DNA of 64,000 nucleotides. Origin: Marchantia polymorpha subsp. ruderalis (lineage: Eukaryota > Streptophyta > Marchantiopsida > Marchantiales > Marchantiaceae). The DNA is taken from positions 5,295,501-5,359,500 of the forward strand of contig AP031355.1 of the NCBI GenBank assembly GCA_037833965.1. The letters run 5' to 3'. A program made the translations under genes and the position numbers. The notes under the pieces were generated by a model. The model did no database searches. It had not been told where the DNA came from and was given only the letters and a program-made list of their open reading frames with translations. Positions 46,080-57,400 of the stretch are shown here, one piece after another. Every line of letters begins with the position of its first letter. Positions within the stretch are counted from its first letter, which is position 1.

Positions 46080-47600
46080 TCGTCTAAGATAATCATGCAT
46101 GTGTATCATTGATTGTTTTGTTGTAGAAAAACAGTATCTAATTATTTGATCATGATGATGTATCATTGATCGTTCAGTTGTAAGAGAACGGATTCTTACG
46201 ATTCTACCATGATGATGTATCATTGATCGTTCCGTTGTAAGAGAACAGAATCTAACGATTCTATCATGATGATGTATCATTGATCATTCTGTTGTAAGAT
46301 AACGTGATCTAACGATTACATCATGATGATGTATCATTGATCTTTTCCATGTAAAAAACGGGTTCTAACAATTTTATCATGATGATGTATCATTGATCAA
46401 TCTGTTGTAAGAGAACGGGATCTAACGATTACATCATGATGATGTATCATTGATCGTTCCCTTATAAGAGAACGGGTTCTAACGATTCTATCGTGATGAT
46501 GTATCATTGATCGTTCCCTTATAAGAGAACGGGTTCTAACGATTCTATCGTGATGATGTATCATTGATCGTTCCCTTATAAGAAAACGAGTTCTAACAAT
46601 TACATCACAATGATGTATTATTAATCGTTCCCTTTTATAAGAAAGTGTTCTAACGATTTTATCGTGATGATGTATCATTGATCGTTCTCTTATATGAGAA
46701 CGGGTTCTAACGATTCTATTGTGATGATGTATCATTGATCGTTCCCTTATAAGAGAACGGGTTCTAACGATTCTATCGTGATGATGTATCATTGATCGTT
46801 CCCTTATATGAGAACGGGTTCTAACGATTCTATCGTGATGATGTATCATTGATCGTTCCCTTATATGAGAACGGGTTCTAACGATTCTATCGTGATGATG
46901 TATCATTGATCGTTCCCTTATAAGAGAACGGGTTCTAACGAAATTATCGTGATGATGTATCATTGATCGTTCCCTTATATGAGAACGGGTTCTAACGATT
47001 CTATCGTGATGATGTATCATTGATCGTTCCCTTATAAGAGAACGGGTTCTAACGATTCCATCGTGATGATGTATCATTGATCGTTCCCTTATATAAGAAC
47101 GGATTCTAACGATTCTATCGTGATGATGTATCATTGATCGTTCCCTTCTAAGAGAACGGGTTCTAACGATTTTATCGTGATGATGTATCATTGATCGTTC
47201 CCTTCTAAGAGAACGGGTTCTAACGATTCTATTGTGATGATGTATCATTGATCGTTCCCTTATAAGAGAACATGTTCTAACGATTCTATCGTGATGATGT
47301 ATCATTGATTGTTCTCTTATAAGAGAACGGGTTCTAACGATTACATCAAGATGATGTATAATTGATCATTACTTTCTAAGAGAATGGTTTCCAACGATTC
47401 TATCGTGATGATGTATCATTGATCGTTCCCTTATAAGAGAATGGGTGCTAACGATTATATCACGATGATATATCATTGATCGTTTTGTTGTAAAGGAACA
47501 GACTCTAACGATTCCATCATAATGATGTATTATTGATCATTATGTCGTAAGAAAATGGATTCTAACGATTTTATCATGATTATGTATCATTGATCATATT
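46080..47600. repeat. 57-bp minisatellite, about 26 units
   Basis: The central unit contains TCGTGATGATGTATCATTG, then ATCGTTCCCTTATAAGAG, then AACGGGTTCTAACGATTCTA. It repeats every 57 bp, and the middle units (about 46,440-47,300) are nearly identical. Units at both edges differ, often with GTTGTAAG for CTTATAAG and CATCATGATG for TATCGTGATG. Each unit carries two palindromic cores: ATGAT-GT-ATCAT and GTTC(T/C)CTTATAAGAGAAC, the latter fully self-complementary in the unit near 47,311. Confidence 0.97.
46397..47305 (-). CDS. Open frame across the minisatellite (19-residue repeat)
   Basis: Because 57 is a multiple of three, the minus strand can be read as sixteen repeats of MIHHHDRIVRTRSLIRERS without a stop. 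Of the six frames only this one is open in the consensus unit. The repeat has an HHH cluster and is Arg-rich. Variants cluster at residue 14-15 (SLIRE, SHIRE, SYIRE, SLRRE). There is no upstream exon or promoter that I can identify, and the edge units break the frame, so it may be an accident of the repeat length. I do not recognise any such protein. Confidence 0.15.
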   Translation of the reverse strand: MIHHHDRIVRTCSLIRERSMIHHHNRIVRTRSLRRERSMIHHHDKIVRTRSLRRERSMIHHHDRIVRIRSYIRERSMIHHHDGIVRTRSLIRERSMIHHHDRIVRTRSHIRERSMIHHHDNFVRTRSLIRERSMIHHHDRIVRTRSHIRERSMIHHHDRIVRTRSHIRERSMIHHHDRIVRTRSLIRERSMIHHHNRIVRTRSHIRERSMIHHHDKIVRTLSYKRERLIIHHCDVIVRTRFLIRERSMIHHHDRIVRTRSLIRERSMIHHHDRIVRTRSLIRERSMIHHHDVIVRSRSLTTD

Positions 47601-50600
47601 TTGCTTAATTTTGAGATGAAGAGTCTGAGCTAATGCAATTTGTATATTAGTAAAAAAATTTGTTGAATTTGATAATTTTGGACTCAAATGACTTGATGCA
47701 TTAGCATCTTCGGATTCAAAACTATCTTGAAGTTTTACACAATATTGATGAAATGTTTTTAAGACGCACATCAATATAAACAAACTTCTTTTAAATTGCA
47801 CTATCATTATATCTTTAAGACTTTTGAATTTGAAAATCTGAGTTTACAATCCAAACGTGCAAAAGCCTCATGAAAATTTATTCTGCGTATAATATTGTGA
47901 TAACTTTGCAAGCATGAGTCGGTAATCTTTGTGTACACAATTGAAGCCGGAGAAAGCAGATCAAGTGAAGCATGTGTGATGTTTAGATTATAATTTCTTG
48001 CACATGCTTGTAAATGCTGATGTGGAGAATTTTTGTGAGAGAATGTTTGGATTACAAGCAAGGTGAGATTTACTTACGTCTAGAACCATGATGAATTTTC
48101 ACAAAACCATCTAAGTTAAACCTGAGTGAAACTGAGCACAAAAGTGACTATTTAAAATCAGCATATCAATGCTCTCCCTTCGTTTACTTTTTGGCCTTCA
48201 TCTGATCCTTGTCGCATGCATCATCCCTCTCACTTGTTAACCACTCGCACATTGTTTGCTTGAGCTCACAACTTGCGCTCTCGCCTACTGCTTGTTTAAG
48301 TTTGTAGTCGCAACGCTCGGCTGCTGCTATTCAGCCTCCGATGATTAAAAAAGTGATGATGCTAATGAAGATCGTTTCATCATATTGTTTTCATCAATAA
48401 TCAAAAACAAAAAATTGCTCGCTGCCAACATGCATCTTGATTCATTGCGTTCCACCAAGCATAGCATACACATGATGTGCACAAAAACATTTGAAATCAA
48501 GACTACGTCAGTGAAGTAATAGTTATAGATGAGTTGGGGAACAACTTAGTTTTGATCTGACCATCGTGTTTACATTCTTCTACACTTCTTTACCTTTTTT
48601 GTTTTTATCTTGCTCTCAACTGATTTACTTGATCTAACTAGATCAAGTAAATCAATTGGTTGTCACACAGTACTTTGTCCGTATCAATTTTGCTCGACAT
48701 TTAACTAAATTGATTGATAACCGCTAAAACTACAAAAAGTCAAACACGATGTAATAGCTGAAAAAATCAGAAGAGTTTTAATCACAAGGTTCCACAAACC
48801 TATGCGTTCTCAAAAAGTCAAAGTCATAAGATCAAAGTCAAATTTCACCCCAAGCTTGAATTGTAGAGGGACCGACAACACATAGTGAGTCATGTTTTCT
48901 CTCCTCCACCGATACAAAGCGCAAAAGTTTCCGTCAATTCGTCATTGACAAATCAAAATTTGAACTTTTTGATCAAAAGCTACCTTCACAAACTTTATTT
49001 AGGCAAGTCATGGTCTCCCTGCCACTTTGCATATATACAATAATCTCTTGCACACAAGAAGAAAACTAGGCCAAAAACACATCCAACAAATTCTTGGCTT
49101 TTCTTCTTCACAATGCACTCCAAAACGCGCTACGATCTCCACAAACCGCAAAAAAATTTGATGTTTAATGCAATTAATGAGTTACATTACATAAAAAAAT
49201 ACAGTCAAAGGAACAAGAAGTACAGGTAACTTATCCATCAAGACACGACTCGAGATTAAATAAATTTTGCAATTTATCTCCTCACCAATAGATTTACTAC
49301 TTTGATTCAGATTTGTATTGCTATTTATTATTTTTACAAGCATCATTTGAATATTTGATGAAGATACAAATTGTATTGCTTGCTTTTATGATTCTACAAA
49401 CATTTGATCAATTGACTAGCAATTTTTTGTTTAACAAATTTAAGAATCTAATATGAATATGTGCAACGGAATGAAATTATTCCTTTTGATCATTTCTCCT
49501 TGTTTCAATTTTTTATAATGATAAGATAATTGATGGCTTACACATTTTTCAATTGCAAAGAATTATCATGGAATTTTATTTAAGCTAAAAAGAGTATAGA
49601 CTTTGTATATATTGGATGTAATTGAAATTTTTTTCTTGAATTTGTGAATGTTTTTTAATATATTAATCCATATCAATCCATGTAATACTGAATTGACAAA
49701 TTATATCTACAACACATTTGATAATCTTTAATTGAAGTATACTAAGTGTGGTTGCTAACAATAATTTATAATAGTCATATGTGAGACAAGGAATTTGGCA
49801 TGAAGATAAACATATTCTTATTTGATACACATAAAAGATTATTGTTCCTTGAATCATTCTATACTAACACTATATCTGCAAATAAGATATTTGTCTTATG
49901 ATCTACATCTTATATCTTGAAAAATAATAAGACTATCAATCTCTATAATCTCTTTGGATGAAATTGGAAAAGTTTTTTTGTCTATAATCTTGCAAAGAGA
50001 AGATACATGCTTGTGCATCTTGATGAGAACATGTTTTAAAGCTTTATAACTCACATCCATTACATACTTCAAAGTCTGAGGTTGAGTTTTGCGCTAATCC
50101 ACCCACATGCGTCTTCATCACTTACTTGTCTCATACTATCTCAGATGATATTGGAATCTACATGATTACACAGTAAAAGGTAGAAGTTATGTATTCATCA
50201 AATATGTGAATGGTAATCACCTAAAATGCAATTTGAATCCATCTAATAAGTGAAACCATGATTTAAATAGAGATAAAATGCTTCATATGACACGGGAAAC
50301 ATCTTCTCATATGAAACAATAGTTGATATGTCTTGCATTAAGGCCGTACATATACTTGGATTCGCGGGATAAGAATACTATACCAGAAGGTGTTACTACA
50401 TATCTTACCCTCAAATACTAAGATAGTGGTTATATCCACCGTCATGAATTAGCTGTTACTGTATCAGCAACCTCCAAGGCATTCAAATATATCTATACGA
50501 GAGTATGATCATCTCTTTGTTCTACTAACCCTGGAGTTAAATTTATGATTATCATATCTTACAAAATTGTGAAAATTGTCGAAGAGCATAAAGATCAATA

Positions 50601-50750
50601 TATATAATAAATATTTGAAAAATATATGTGCTGTGGAGCTTATTCTCATTTCTCTACAAGAAAAGTTCATGGTGAAATTACGTATCTAAAATCAATGCAT
50701 TTGATGCTTCTTAGGATAATTCCGCGGTGTCAAGGCTATGTGGAGATGAT
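47601..50750. other. AT-rich, probably decayed repeats, no gene
   Basis: Two minus frames (47,580-47,807 and 47,807-48,061) are protein-like in places but are in different frames and have no motif. Beyond 48,100 there are stops in all frames. Confidence 0.4.
48621..48654. repeat. Perfect 15-bp inverted repeat
   Basis: TGATTTACTTGATCT (48,621-48,635) is exactly complementary to 48,640-48,654, with the 4-base loop AACT. Confidence 0.93.
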
Positions 50751-53065
50751 TATTGACATATCATAAAAGTTGTATAAACTATAATTATTTACTCCAAAGA
50801 TTTATCTTTGCAATGCTATTAGAGCCTATACCTATCCTTCGCTTGGGGACTCTCAAAGGTTCTTCTCATCAAAGTCCACAAGTGCCTTCTTGCGATATTA
50901 CTGGGTTCTCTATTGAATTTACTGTTGCTTTTAATGACGTTTTTTGTTTTCTCGCCTGCATCGTTTGGACGTGAGATGATGCCACTTCTGCAGATGGTGC
51001 GAAGGAACGAAGTGACATGGAGGATTACATGTTCATGTTTCAGCATCTTCTAAATATCTTCACCACAGACACGTGCATCTCATTGCAACTGCCCAAATTA
51101 TGCTCTTTTGAAGATGGTTGCAGTTTGGAGGCTAAGTTTGCTGCGAATGAAAGCATCCGAAGGTCACAAACTCTTAAAAACAGCGTCTCCACCAATTATC
51201 ATGAACTACTTTCGAATCGAGCATCGTGGGCTCAGACTATCTGATCCGACGTAATCATCCAAATCACTGCAGCTGTTACCAAGTTCCCAAGGCTGAAATA
51301 TGCCTCCTCCTTATCACGTTACCCTTTGGACCCGAAATGGAGAAATGAAAACCGCGTCACCTACTGTAATTATTCGGACCCTTCCTGTTCAGTGCACAGC
51401 AAAAAGCTCGATTTATTGACGCATCTGTACCGGGTTCCACACTGTTACTAAAGTTCACTGTTTCTGGGCTCTCCGAGCAGTCTCAATGCATCTGTTTCAC
51501 GAATGATTGTCGGTGTAATCAAACTCGTTCTTGGATTGGAGTCTCTGTTCTCGCTAATGAACAAGAAAAGTTTGGCTTCTGCTTCAACGTACGTCCCGTT
51601 TATTTGTCCAAAGTGGATAAAGCTTTTGACTTGGGCCAAAAGAATCCTCGTGCAATATAGAACAATTTCCAATTTCAGAGTCTTCTGACTCTGAAATTCG
51701 TCCTCTCTCCACCACAGAACGTTTATGGAAGTTTGTCGTGGTTTACATCATCGGAATGCGCACTTACGGTGCTTTAAGTGAGAGGAATTGGACGACGGGT
51801 AGTGTCCACGGACACAAGCATCGAAGGCGTACTGTCAGGACGATGCCAAACATCTTCGACGTATAACACATCAAACAACTCCAGTTTCGAAGAATACATA
51901 CTAACGATGATAATTAGGAGGCGTATTCCAAGTAGAGCGGGGAAGTAAAGAACTAACGAAAAAAACATGGGAAGACTCCCAAGCCCGACAAACAAATATG
52001 AGATCACAAAGTGAGATATCTCATTTCGAAACATAACCTTTCCTTCCACAAACAATCCTTAGGTCAGTAATCTTCTGTGCACAACATGAAGATGGATGAA
52101 AATGGTTTAGATCCCAATAAAATCCCAATATGAAACACATCCTTCAACAACTCAAGATGTCCTTCTACAAACTATCCTTAGCTTTGGTAGCATCAACTAG
52201 TGAGTATTCTGAGAGGTATCAACTAGAGTGATTATTTTGCTTCATGTTCTATCAGCGAAATTTCTTTGTGAATAATTGGAAACTAAAATGTAAATGAAAT
52301 GATATCTCTGCAGCCAAGTGTGTCTTTTGCGCCGACATGAAAAAAGTAGCATTCATAGGTATATAACTCTTGCATGTTAGAGTGACGAAGAAATGACATG
52401 TCTCCACAAATATATGCTTAGATGTATTGGCTTGTGCCCCTTCGCTAGCCACCATCTTCAAATATATACAATTGTATCCATTGGTGTATTGTATCACAAT
52501 ACCTTCACACTATACATTTCAAAGTGTAGTTATTGAAGGGCTCTTCAAAATTTTCATACGTGCATTCTGGTGTCTCAGTAAGGTCACCATGATCTCACTT
52601 CTGTATACTTTTCTTGACCTTTTGACATTACCAAGGTCTGTACCACCAGACGAAACAGAAATGTTACGGTCTGACAGTGGTGATGACCACCTAATCCGCC
52701 CAAGCAATGGATCACATATTCTTTAGCTGAGTCCTAACTGTTGACATTGCCAGATTCGACGACCGCCACCATGCGATCCGTAGGCGCACCGCCTATTTGC
52801 AACTCAGTGGAACCATGACCCATAGTAGCTTGGAAATGTGATTAACTACTCGCTCTGCTGCTTAGAGAAGTACACAAGAGGGATGACTGCGTGGAGAAGT
52901 CAATCATGTATTTTACGATACATGGCCTCGTGTGCTGTGGTGTGTTAATTCGAGTCGCCACGTGTAGTCATGTGATATATCATGTGCATTTCAGTCCTCG
53001 CACTGTACTTACTTACAGCAGAATCGCCTTCTCGCTAGATTAAAACAATCACAAATTCACAAAAT
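50751..53065. other. Mixed sequence, no assigned gene
   Basis: Frames of 60-99 codons on both strands (for example plus 51,017-51,244, minus 51,774-52,055, plus 52,427-52,726) show no recognisable motif. One hairpin is listed separately. Confidence 0.35.
51671..51698. repeat. Perfect 12-bp inverted repeat
   Basis: AATTTCAGAGTC (51,671-51,682) pairs with 51,687-51,698 around a 4-base loop TTCT. Confidence 0.88.
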
Positions 53066-53700
53066 TCATAAAGAAACCTCCCAGTCATCTACACAGGTCA
53101 AGATCTTACACATTCTAAGCCCTGTGCAGGTATCTGGCTCATGAAGGGAGCACAGTAAATCAAGCACTTGCTCACAAAGCCCCAACTTTTCAACATTCAT
53201 ACCTTCAACTTCGGAATGTCTATCTTGAATCCTATAGCTACTGGTATCAACCCTTAGATTCTTTGTGGCCTCTAGTTGGCCAGTCCTGAAATCTTTTCCT
53301 TCATTCAGGATCACCTTGGTTTGGGCGATCGGCTACGGTGGCCGGCTTAGAATTTTCCTAAGCCGGCCACAGAAACATCAGAGAATCCAATTAAACGCAT
53401 CACAGTATACAGATATGTTACTCGTGGTTTGGCACACCATTCTTCGTCACTTTCAGGTTTTGATTCTTTAGCTGCCAAAGCGAGGAGCAGTTTCTGTATT
53501 ATTTCGCCGGCTTCTAATCTTAGTCCGTAAGACCTTCTGTAGATACAAGTATCGCCTTGCATCCTTGCCTATGCTGTCCAAGAAGCTGCTCTCTGCATTC
53601 TCGAGCAAATTATTGGTATTGAGTCATGGGCGATATTTGGCTTCCTCCTCTTCCACTTCTAAAGGATGAGGTATTAACTTGAATAAAAGGCGGATTCTCC
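53066..53700 (-). CDS. Candidate gene of unknown function, two coding-like parts
   Basis: Two protein-like minus frames. The upstream part (53,562-53,347) reads YGLRLEAGEIIQKLLLALAA and VTYLYTVMRLIGFSDVSVAG, then a TAA. The downstream part (53,314-53,066) reads TGQLEATKNLRVDTSSYRIQ and NVEKLGLCEQVLDLLCSLHE to TAA. A perfect 13-bp hairpin (53,338-53,370) lies between them and contains the first stop. An acceptor-like GATTTCAG at about 53,288 could join them as exons. A different minus frame just upstream (about 53,620-53,500) reads NNLLENAESSFLDSIGKDAR. I do not recognise any domain. It may be a real gene with introns or a broken one. Confidence 0.3.
53338..53370. repeat. Perfect 13-bp GC-rich inverted repeat
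   Basis: GTGGCCGGCTTAG (53,338-53,350) pairs exactly with 53,358-53,370 around the 7-base loop AATTTTC. On the minus strand its right arm encodes part of the VAGLG segment of the candidate gene, and the left arm looks like an inverted copy of it. Confidence 0.92.
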
Positions 53701-55103
53701 AGGTGAGCTTGTGCACGCCAAAGAGGGCACCCTTTCAATTCTCTCCAGGATAAGCATGCCACACATTCCAACGTAGATGCAATATTCAATCCAGATGGAT
53801 TTCCAATTCTTCCGTGATCGATGGATTGAAATGAAAAGAAAAATTATGGTGGATGACTACTGATTGGAGCACTCAAAGCTGTATCGGTAAGAATCGGTTT
53901 CTGACAAGGCGAAACGCGAAGCTACTGACTCAATGGAAAAAGGTAACAATGCTTAAAACTGTGATGCAATGAGTGGAAACAGGAGAGCGTGGAATCAAAG
54001 ATAAGGTGAGTCTTTTACGGAACCTCATTGTTAGCAAGAAAATTTCGATTTATATCGGAACTTCAAATTATAACCCAAAGAGGAACCATAAAAAACATAT
54101 TGGCAAATGACCTACATCTGTGAGTTTAGTCAAACTGAGATGATCGAAACGGCCCGAAATAATGTGGGTGCCATTTGGGTGATCAAAACAGTACTAACGA
54201 CTGGAGAGAGTAATGACTGGAGATGAAAATTGTAATAAAAAATACGAAGTTACGTTATATTTCTTACAATTGACAGCGTGGGACTCATCTATTTTGATAC
54301 CATCACAGAACACAGCTTGACTATACATTTCGCTTCTGGCTAGAATACAATGCAGCAGAAACATAAAATCACAACAAGACTCGATGATACGAAAGTTAAT
54401 CCGCTACGAATAGAAAATGTGTTTCTTCTTTACGCAAACACATCCTCGCCGCATTCAAATTGTGTGTGAAGCTGGAGAAAGGGTTGAGGCTGTGCGTGTC
54501 GCATCACTAATTCCCACTCTCCACCTGCATCAATAATTATTATGATTTTCAACGAGCTGACCAATAATACAGCTCTCAAACCCTTCTCAACAAAATAGAA
54601 ATCGCTGGGTTTGGTGGTGCGGCTAAGTTTAAGAGTCTGACAACTGATAGGAACATGTCAGGACGTTATCCATGTCCTGGAAACTGCCAAAGACATTCAG
54701 CGTCTAACTTGGAACACCTTCAGACCAATTTGTCAGCGAGGAGACTCACCTCACGAAGAAGAAATCGTACGCCTGATTGAACACCCAGGTCGACACCCTA
54801 AGAGCAGTGCTTGATCATGCGTTGAAGCTGGTCGAGCTCCTGGTGCGTGCAAGTAACGTACGTTTACGCGCTAACAACCTACACAACATACAGTCGTAGA
54901 GAGGACGGAGCGGAAGAGACAATGTTGAAAATACGATTGCACTTCGTAACTAAGCTTATGCGAGGAGCATACAACTGACCTCGCATAAGATTTTTTTTTA
55001 TACATAAGACAAGAAATAAGAAACGCATAACTCCATAACTTCCTACCCTACTTCCAGTTGATGAACGGGGAATCCTCGTGACGGCTAATGCTCGGATCTT
55101 CGT
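53701..55103. other. Intergenic, 3' flank of the F-box gene
   Basis: No supported frame longer than 60 codons. A run of nine T lies at about 54,991. No clear terminator can be read. Confidence 0.45.
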
Positions 55104-56288
55104 CTAAACTAAAGGTTTCAGGCTTGGTGCGAAAGCACATAAACTATATGGATTAGGAATGAAGTCCATTGGTGGTAACCAGGTGAGTACATTTGTACGG
55201 GAATTATATTCGACCACCTTGTGGGACAGGTCTTCAAATGCTAAGCTATCATATACAGTGTACAAGCACTCCCCTTCAGCAATACTCTTACTGGGATGAT
55301 GAGTTCCTTCACTTGCATCGAATATCAGATCTACCAATCCGAGATTCTCGACATGAATTAATTGACGGACCTCTAGTCCTAATGACTGGAGGTCGCTTAA
55401 CCCTACATTCTCATCGAAATTATCCCTGTCAGACCAGTCCAGCAGCAGAATGTTTCCATCATGCGCAGTGATATGGAAATCGGAGGGCAAATCACAGGGG
55501 GTGAGCTCTTGCACAACTGCCCATACATTGGTCTCCACATAATATTTCAATAAAGCTTTGATGATCTGATTACTGCTGGACTCGTAAACATGCCAATAGA
55601 GATTACCACCACAGCATAAACCTCTCTCGCTGATCCATTCTCCATTGGTTAATGAGGTTGCCATGGGAGGTACACTGGCACATCTCTGCCAATCCTTCAA
55701 GGACGAGTCATAGATTAGAGCATCTCGTGGCCCATCTTCATGTATTCCTGCCACGAGTAGCTTGTAAACTCCTGTGTCCCGATTCACAGTCAAGCCGACG
55801 AGCATGACGCTGAATGGATCTTGAAAAATTGCACCCCGAGGAAGTCTAGGAAGAACAGATGAAGGCAACTGTATCTCTCTCCATCGTTTTGACAGCGGAT
55901 TATAGATAATGAAGGTGTCAGGGTTGTAGTCACTGCTGAACACCAACAAACCTCCATCAGAGGCAACAAGATTGTTCTTCTCGTCTGAAAATGGAAGAGA
56001 CTCTCGCTTCCAGGATTTGGAACCGTAGTTCGGGAACAAAAGAGAAGGTGGTAGTCTATCTCCCCCTGCTACAAGAGGACCGCCAGGGTGATGATAAAAC
56101 AGCACTGGCTTCCCAGGTGGCCCTTCGTACACAATCCGAGGAGATTCTATCATGGATTTCCACTGTGAGCACACGGCACGAAATGACAAGAGGCTTGTGA
56201 GGGGGAGCTTGGCGAGCACTTTTTCCAACAGTTCAGGAGGAAGTCTGTCCCACAACTCTGGATCTAGCTCGGCGTTCCTTTCCTCCAT
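55104..56288 (-). CDS. F-box protein with kelch-like C-terminal domain
   Basis: A single-exon protein of 394 residues from the ATG at 56,286-56,288. The F-box spans about residues 13-55 (LWDRLPPELLEKVLAKLP followed by FRAVCSQWKSMI), the segment that binds SKP1 in SCF ubiquitin ligases. The rest is a beta-rich region with recurring short blocks of the F-box-associated/kelch kind, for example LLVFSSDYNPDTFIIYNPLS, KWR-like PLSKRWREIQLP, GVYKLLVAG, IYDSSLKDWQR and CGGNLYWHVY. It would recognise a substrate for ubiquitination, but which one cannot be read. The frame is open upstream to 56,489. I prefer MEERNAELD because the F-box then sits near the N-terminus, and because an acceptor-like GTGTGCAG lies 23 bp before it, which suggests a 5' UTR intron. 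No interruption or odd residue was seen. Confidence 0.88.
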   Translation of the reverse strand: MEERNAELDPELWDRLPPELLEKVLAKLPLTSLLSFRAVCSQWKSMIESPRIVYEGPPGKPVLFYHHPGGPLVAGGDRLPPSLLFPNYGSKSWKRESLPFSDEKNNLVASDGGLLVFSSDYNPDTFIIYNPLSKRWREIQLPSSVLPRLPRGAIFQDPFSVMLVGLTVNRDTGVYKLLVAGIHEDGPRDALIYDSSLKDWQRCASVPPMATSLTNGEWISERGLCCGGNLYWHVYESSSNQIIKALLKYYVETNVWAVVQELTPCDLPSDFHITAHDGNILLLDWSDRDNFDENVGLSDLQSLGLEVRQLIHVENLGLVDLIFDASEGTHHPSKSIAEGECLYTVYDSLAFEDLSHKVVEYNSRTNVLTWLPPMDFIPNPYSLCAFAPSLKPLV

Positions 56289-57400
56289 GTCGTAAAAAAC
56301 GAATACTGCACACACTGCCAAAAGCATTTCAGTTTTCAAATCCTCAGCAATGTCTTCCACACTCACGCTCTTAGGCCAATTTGCGACACTCAACGCCGTC
56401 CGAACGCTGTGGCAGATAGGCATCAGGGTCAAAACGTGTTTTATCTTCTCTCTACATTTCCATACGCCAAGTTGTTCCCCGTAAAACATTGAGAAAGGAC
56501 AGTACCGAAACGTTAGGCAATACCAGTGGTTTCAGACTGCTCCAACAACTTATGTTCCCTTACTCCCGAAGAGAATTGGAACGCCGTTGTGCACGAGTAC
56601 GACTGATCCATTTCGCGGAGAGAGAGATGAGCTTGCTTCGAATTCATTGACACAAATCCAGTCTTTGTTTGATCCTAGATTCATTCACTTGCACAGCTGG
56701 AAGGACAAAAATTGCGGCCTACATACTGAGTTGCGACTGTCAGAAATCAAGCGACTCGAATATCTTAAGTAGCCGATCTAAAGTTTGGAGAGATGGACAC
56801 ACTTCCATACGAGCTCTGATAGGCAGACGTAACCTCACAAGAAACTTACATTGAACCAGGAAATGAGGAAGACGAGAGTGGACGTCAGAGGAGATCCAGA
56901 TCTGCCTTCAGTTCCAGCTGCCGCAGAAATGCACTTGATTTTGGACCCCGACTTCGAGATCCTAGAAACTCATCACAATGGACAGAGATCTCAAGTTGCC
57001 CAACATCAACGAGGAATGTCGAGAAGTATAAGCAGGCAAGCAAGCAAGCACGCACGCACGCTCGGCAGTCGTTCTCACGAACAAGTTATCCCCAAAACGC
57101 AGGCACTGAAATCTTCAACCTCAAGAAGATCGGCGATCCACTACGACACTCCTGGAAATCACGAGAAGAGAATCTATTCGCAATTGTACCAGAGTCCTTC
57201 AATTCCGTGGCAGTGGTAAAGAACGAGGCCGGGGAAAGTGGAGCCTGGACAATCTCAGTTCCAGTTTCTAGGCTCATTCGTCCTCAAGTGGCCTCATATA
57301 ATTTTTATCCATTACGGGCGGTGGTCGGCTGTGCTTCCAGTCCCCATAGCAACGGCTGGCACACTCAGGACGAATCCATTCGTGAATGAACTTCGCATTC
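56289..57400. other. Upstream of the F-box gene, with a plus-strand coding-like end
   Basis: The first 250 bp probably hold the F-box leader and promoter. On the plus strand a frame ending at TGA at 57,387-57,389 reads EIFNLKKIGDPLRHSWKSRE and WTISVPVSRLIRPQVASYNF, with an open stretch back to about 57,050. No start, partner exon or domain was found, so it might be the last exon of an unknown gene or a chance frame. A CAAG/CACG tetramer run lies at 57,040-57,062. Confidence 0.3.

Noticed and set aside
46080-47600. 57-bp array as a CRISPR array
   Set aside because: The units are contiguous tandem copies with no variable spacers, and the DNA is eukaryotic.
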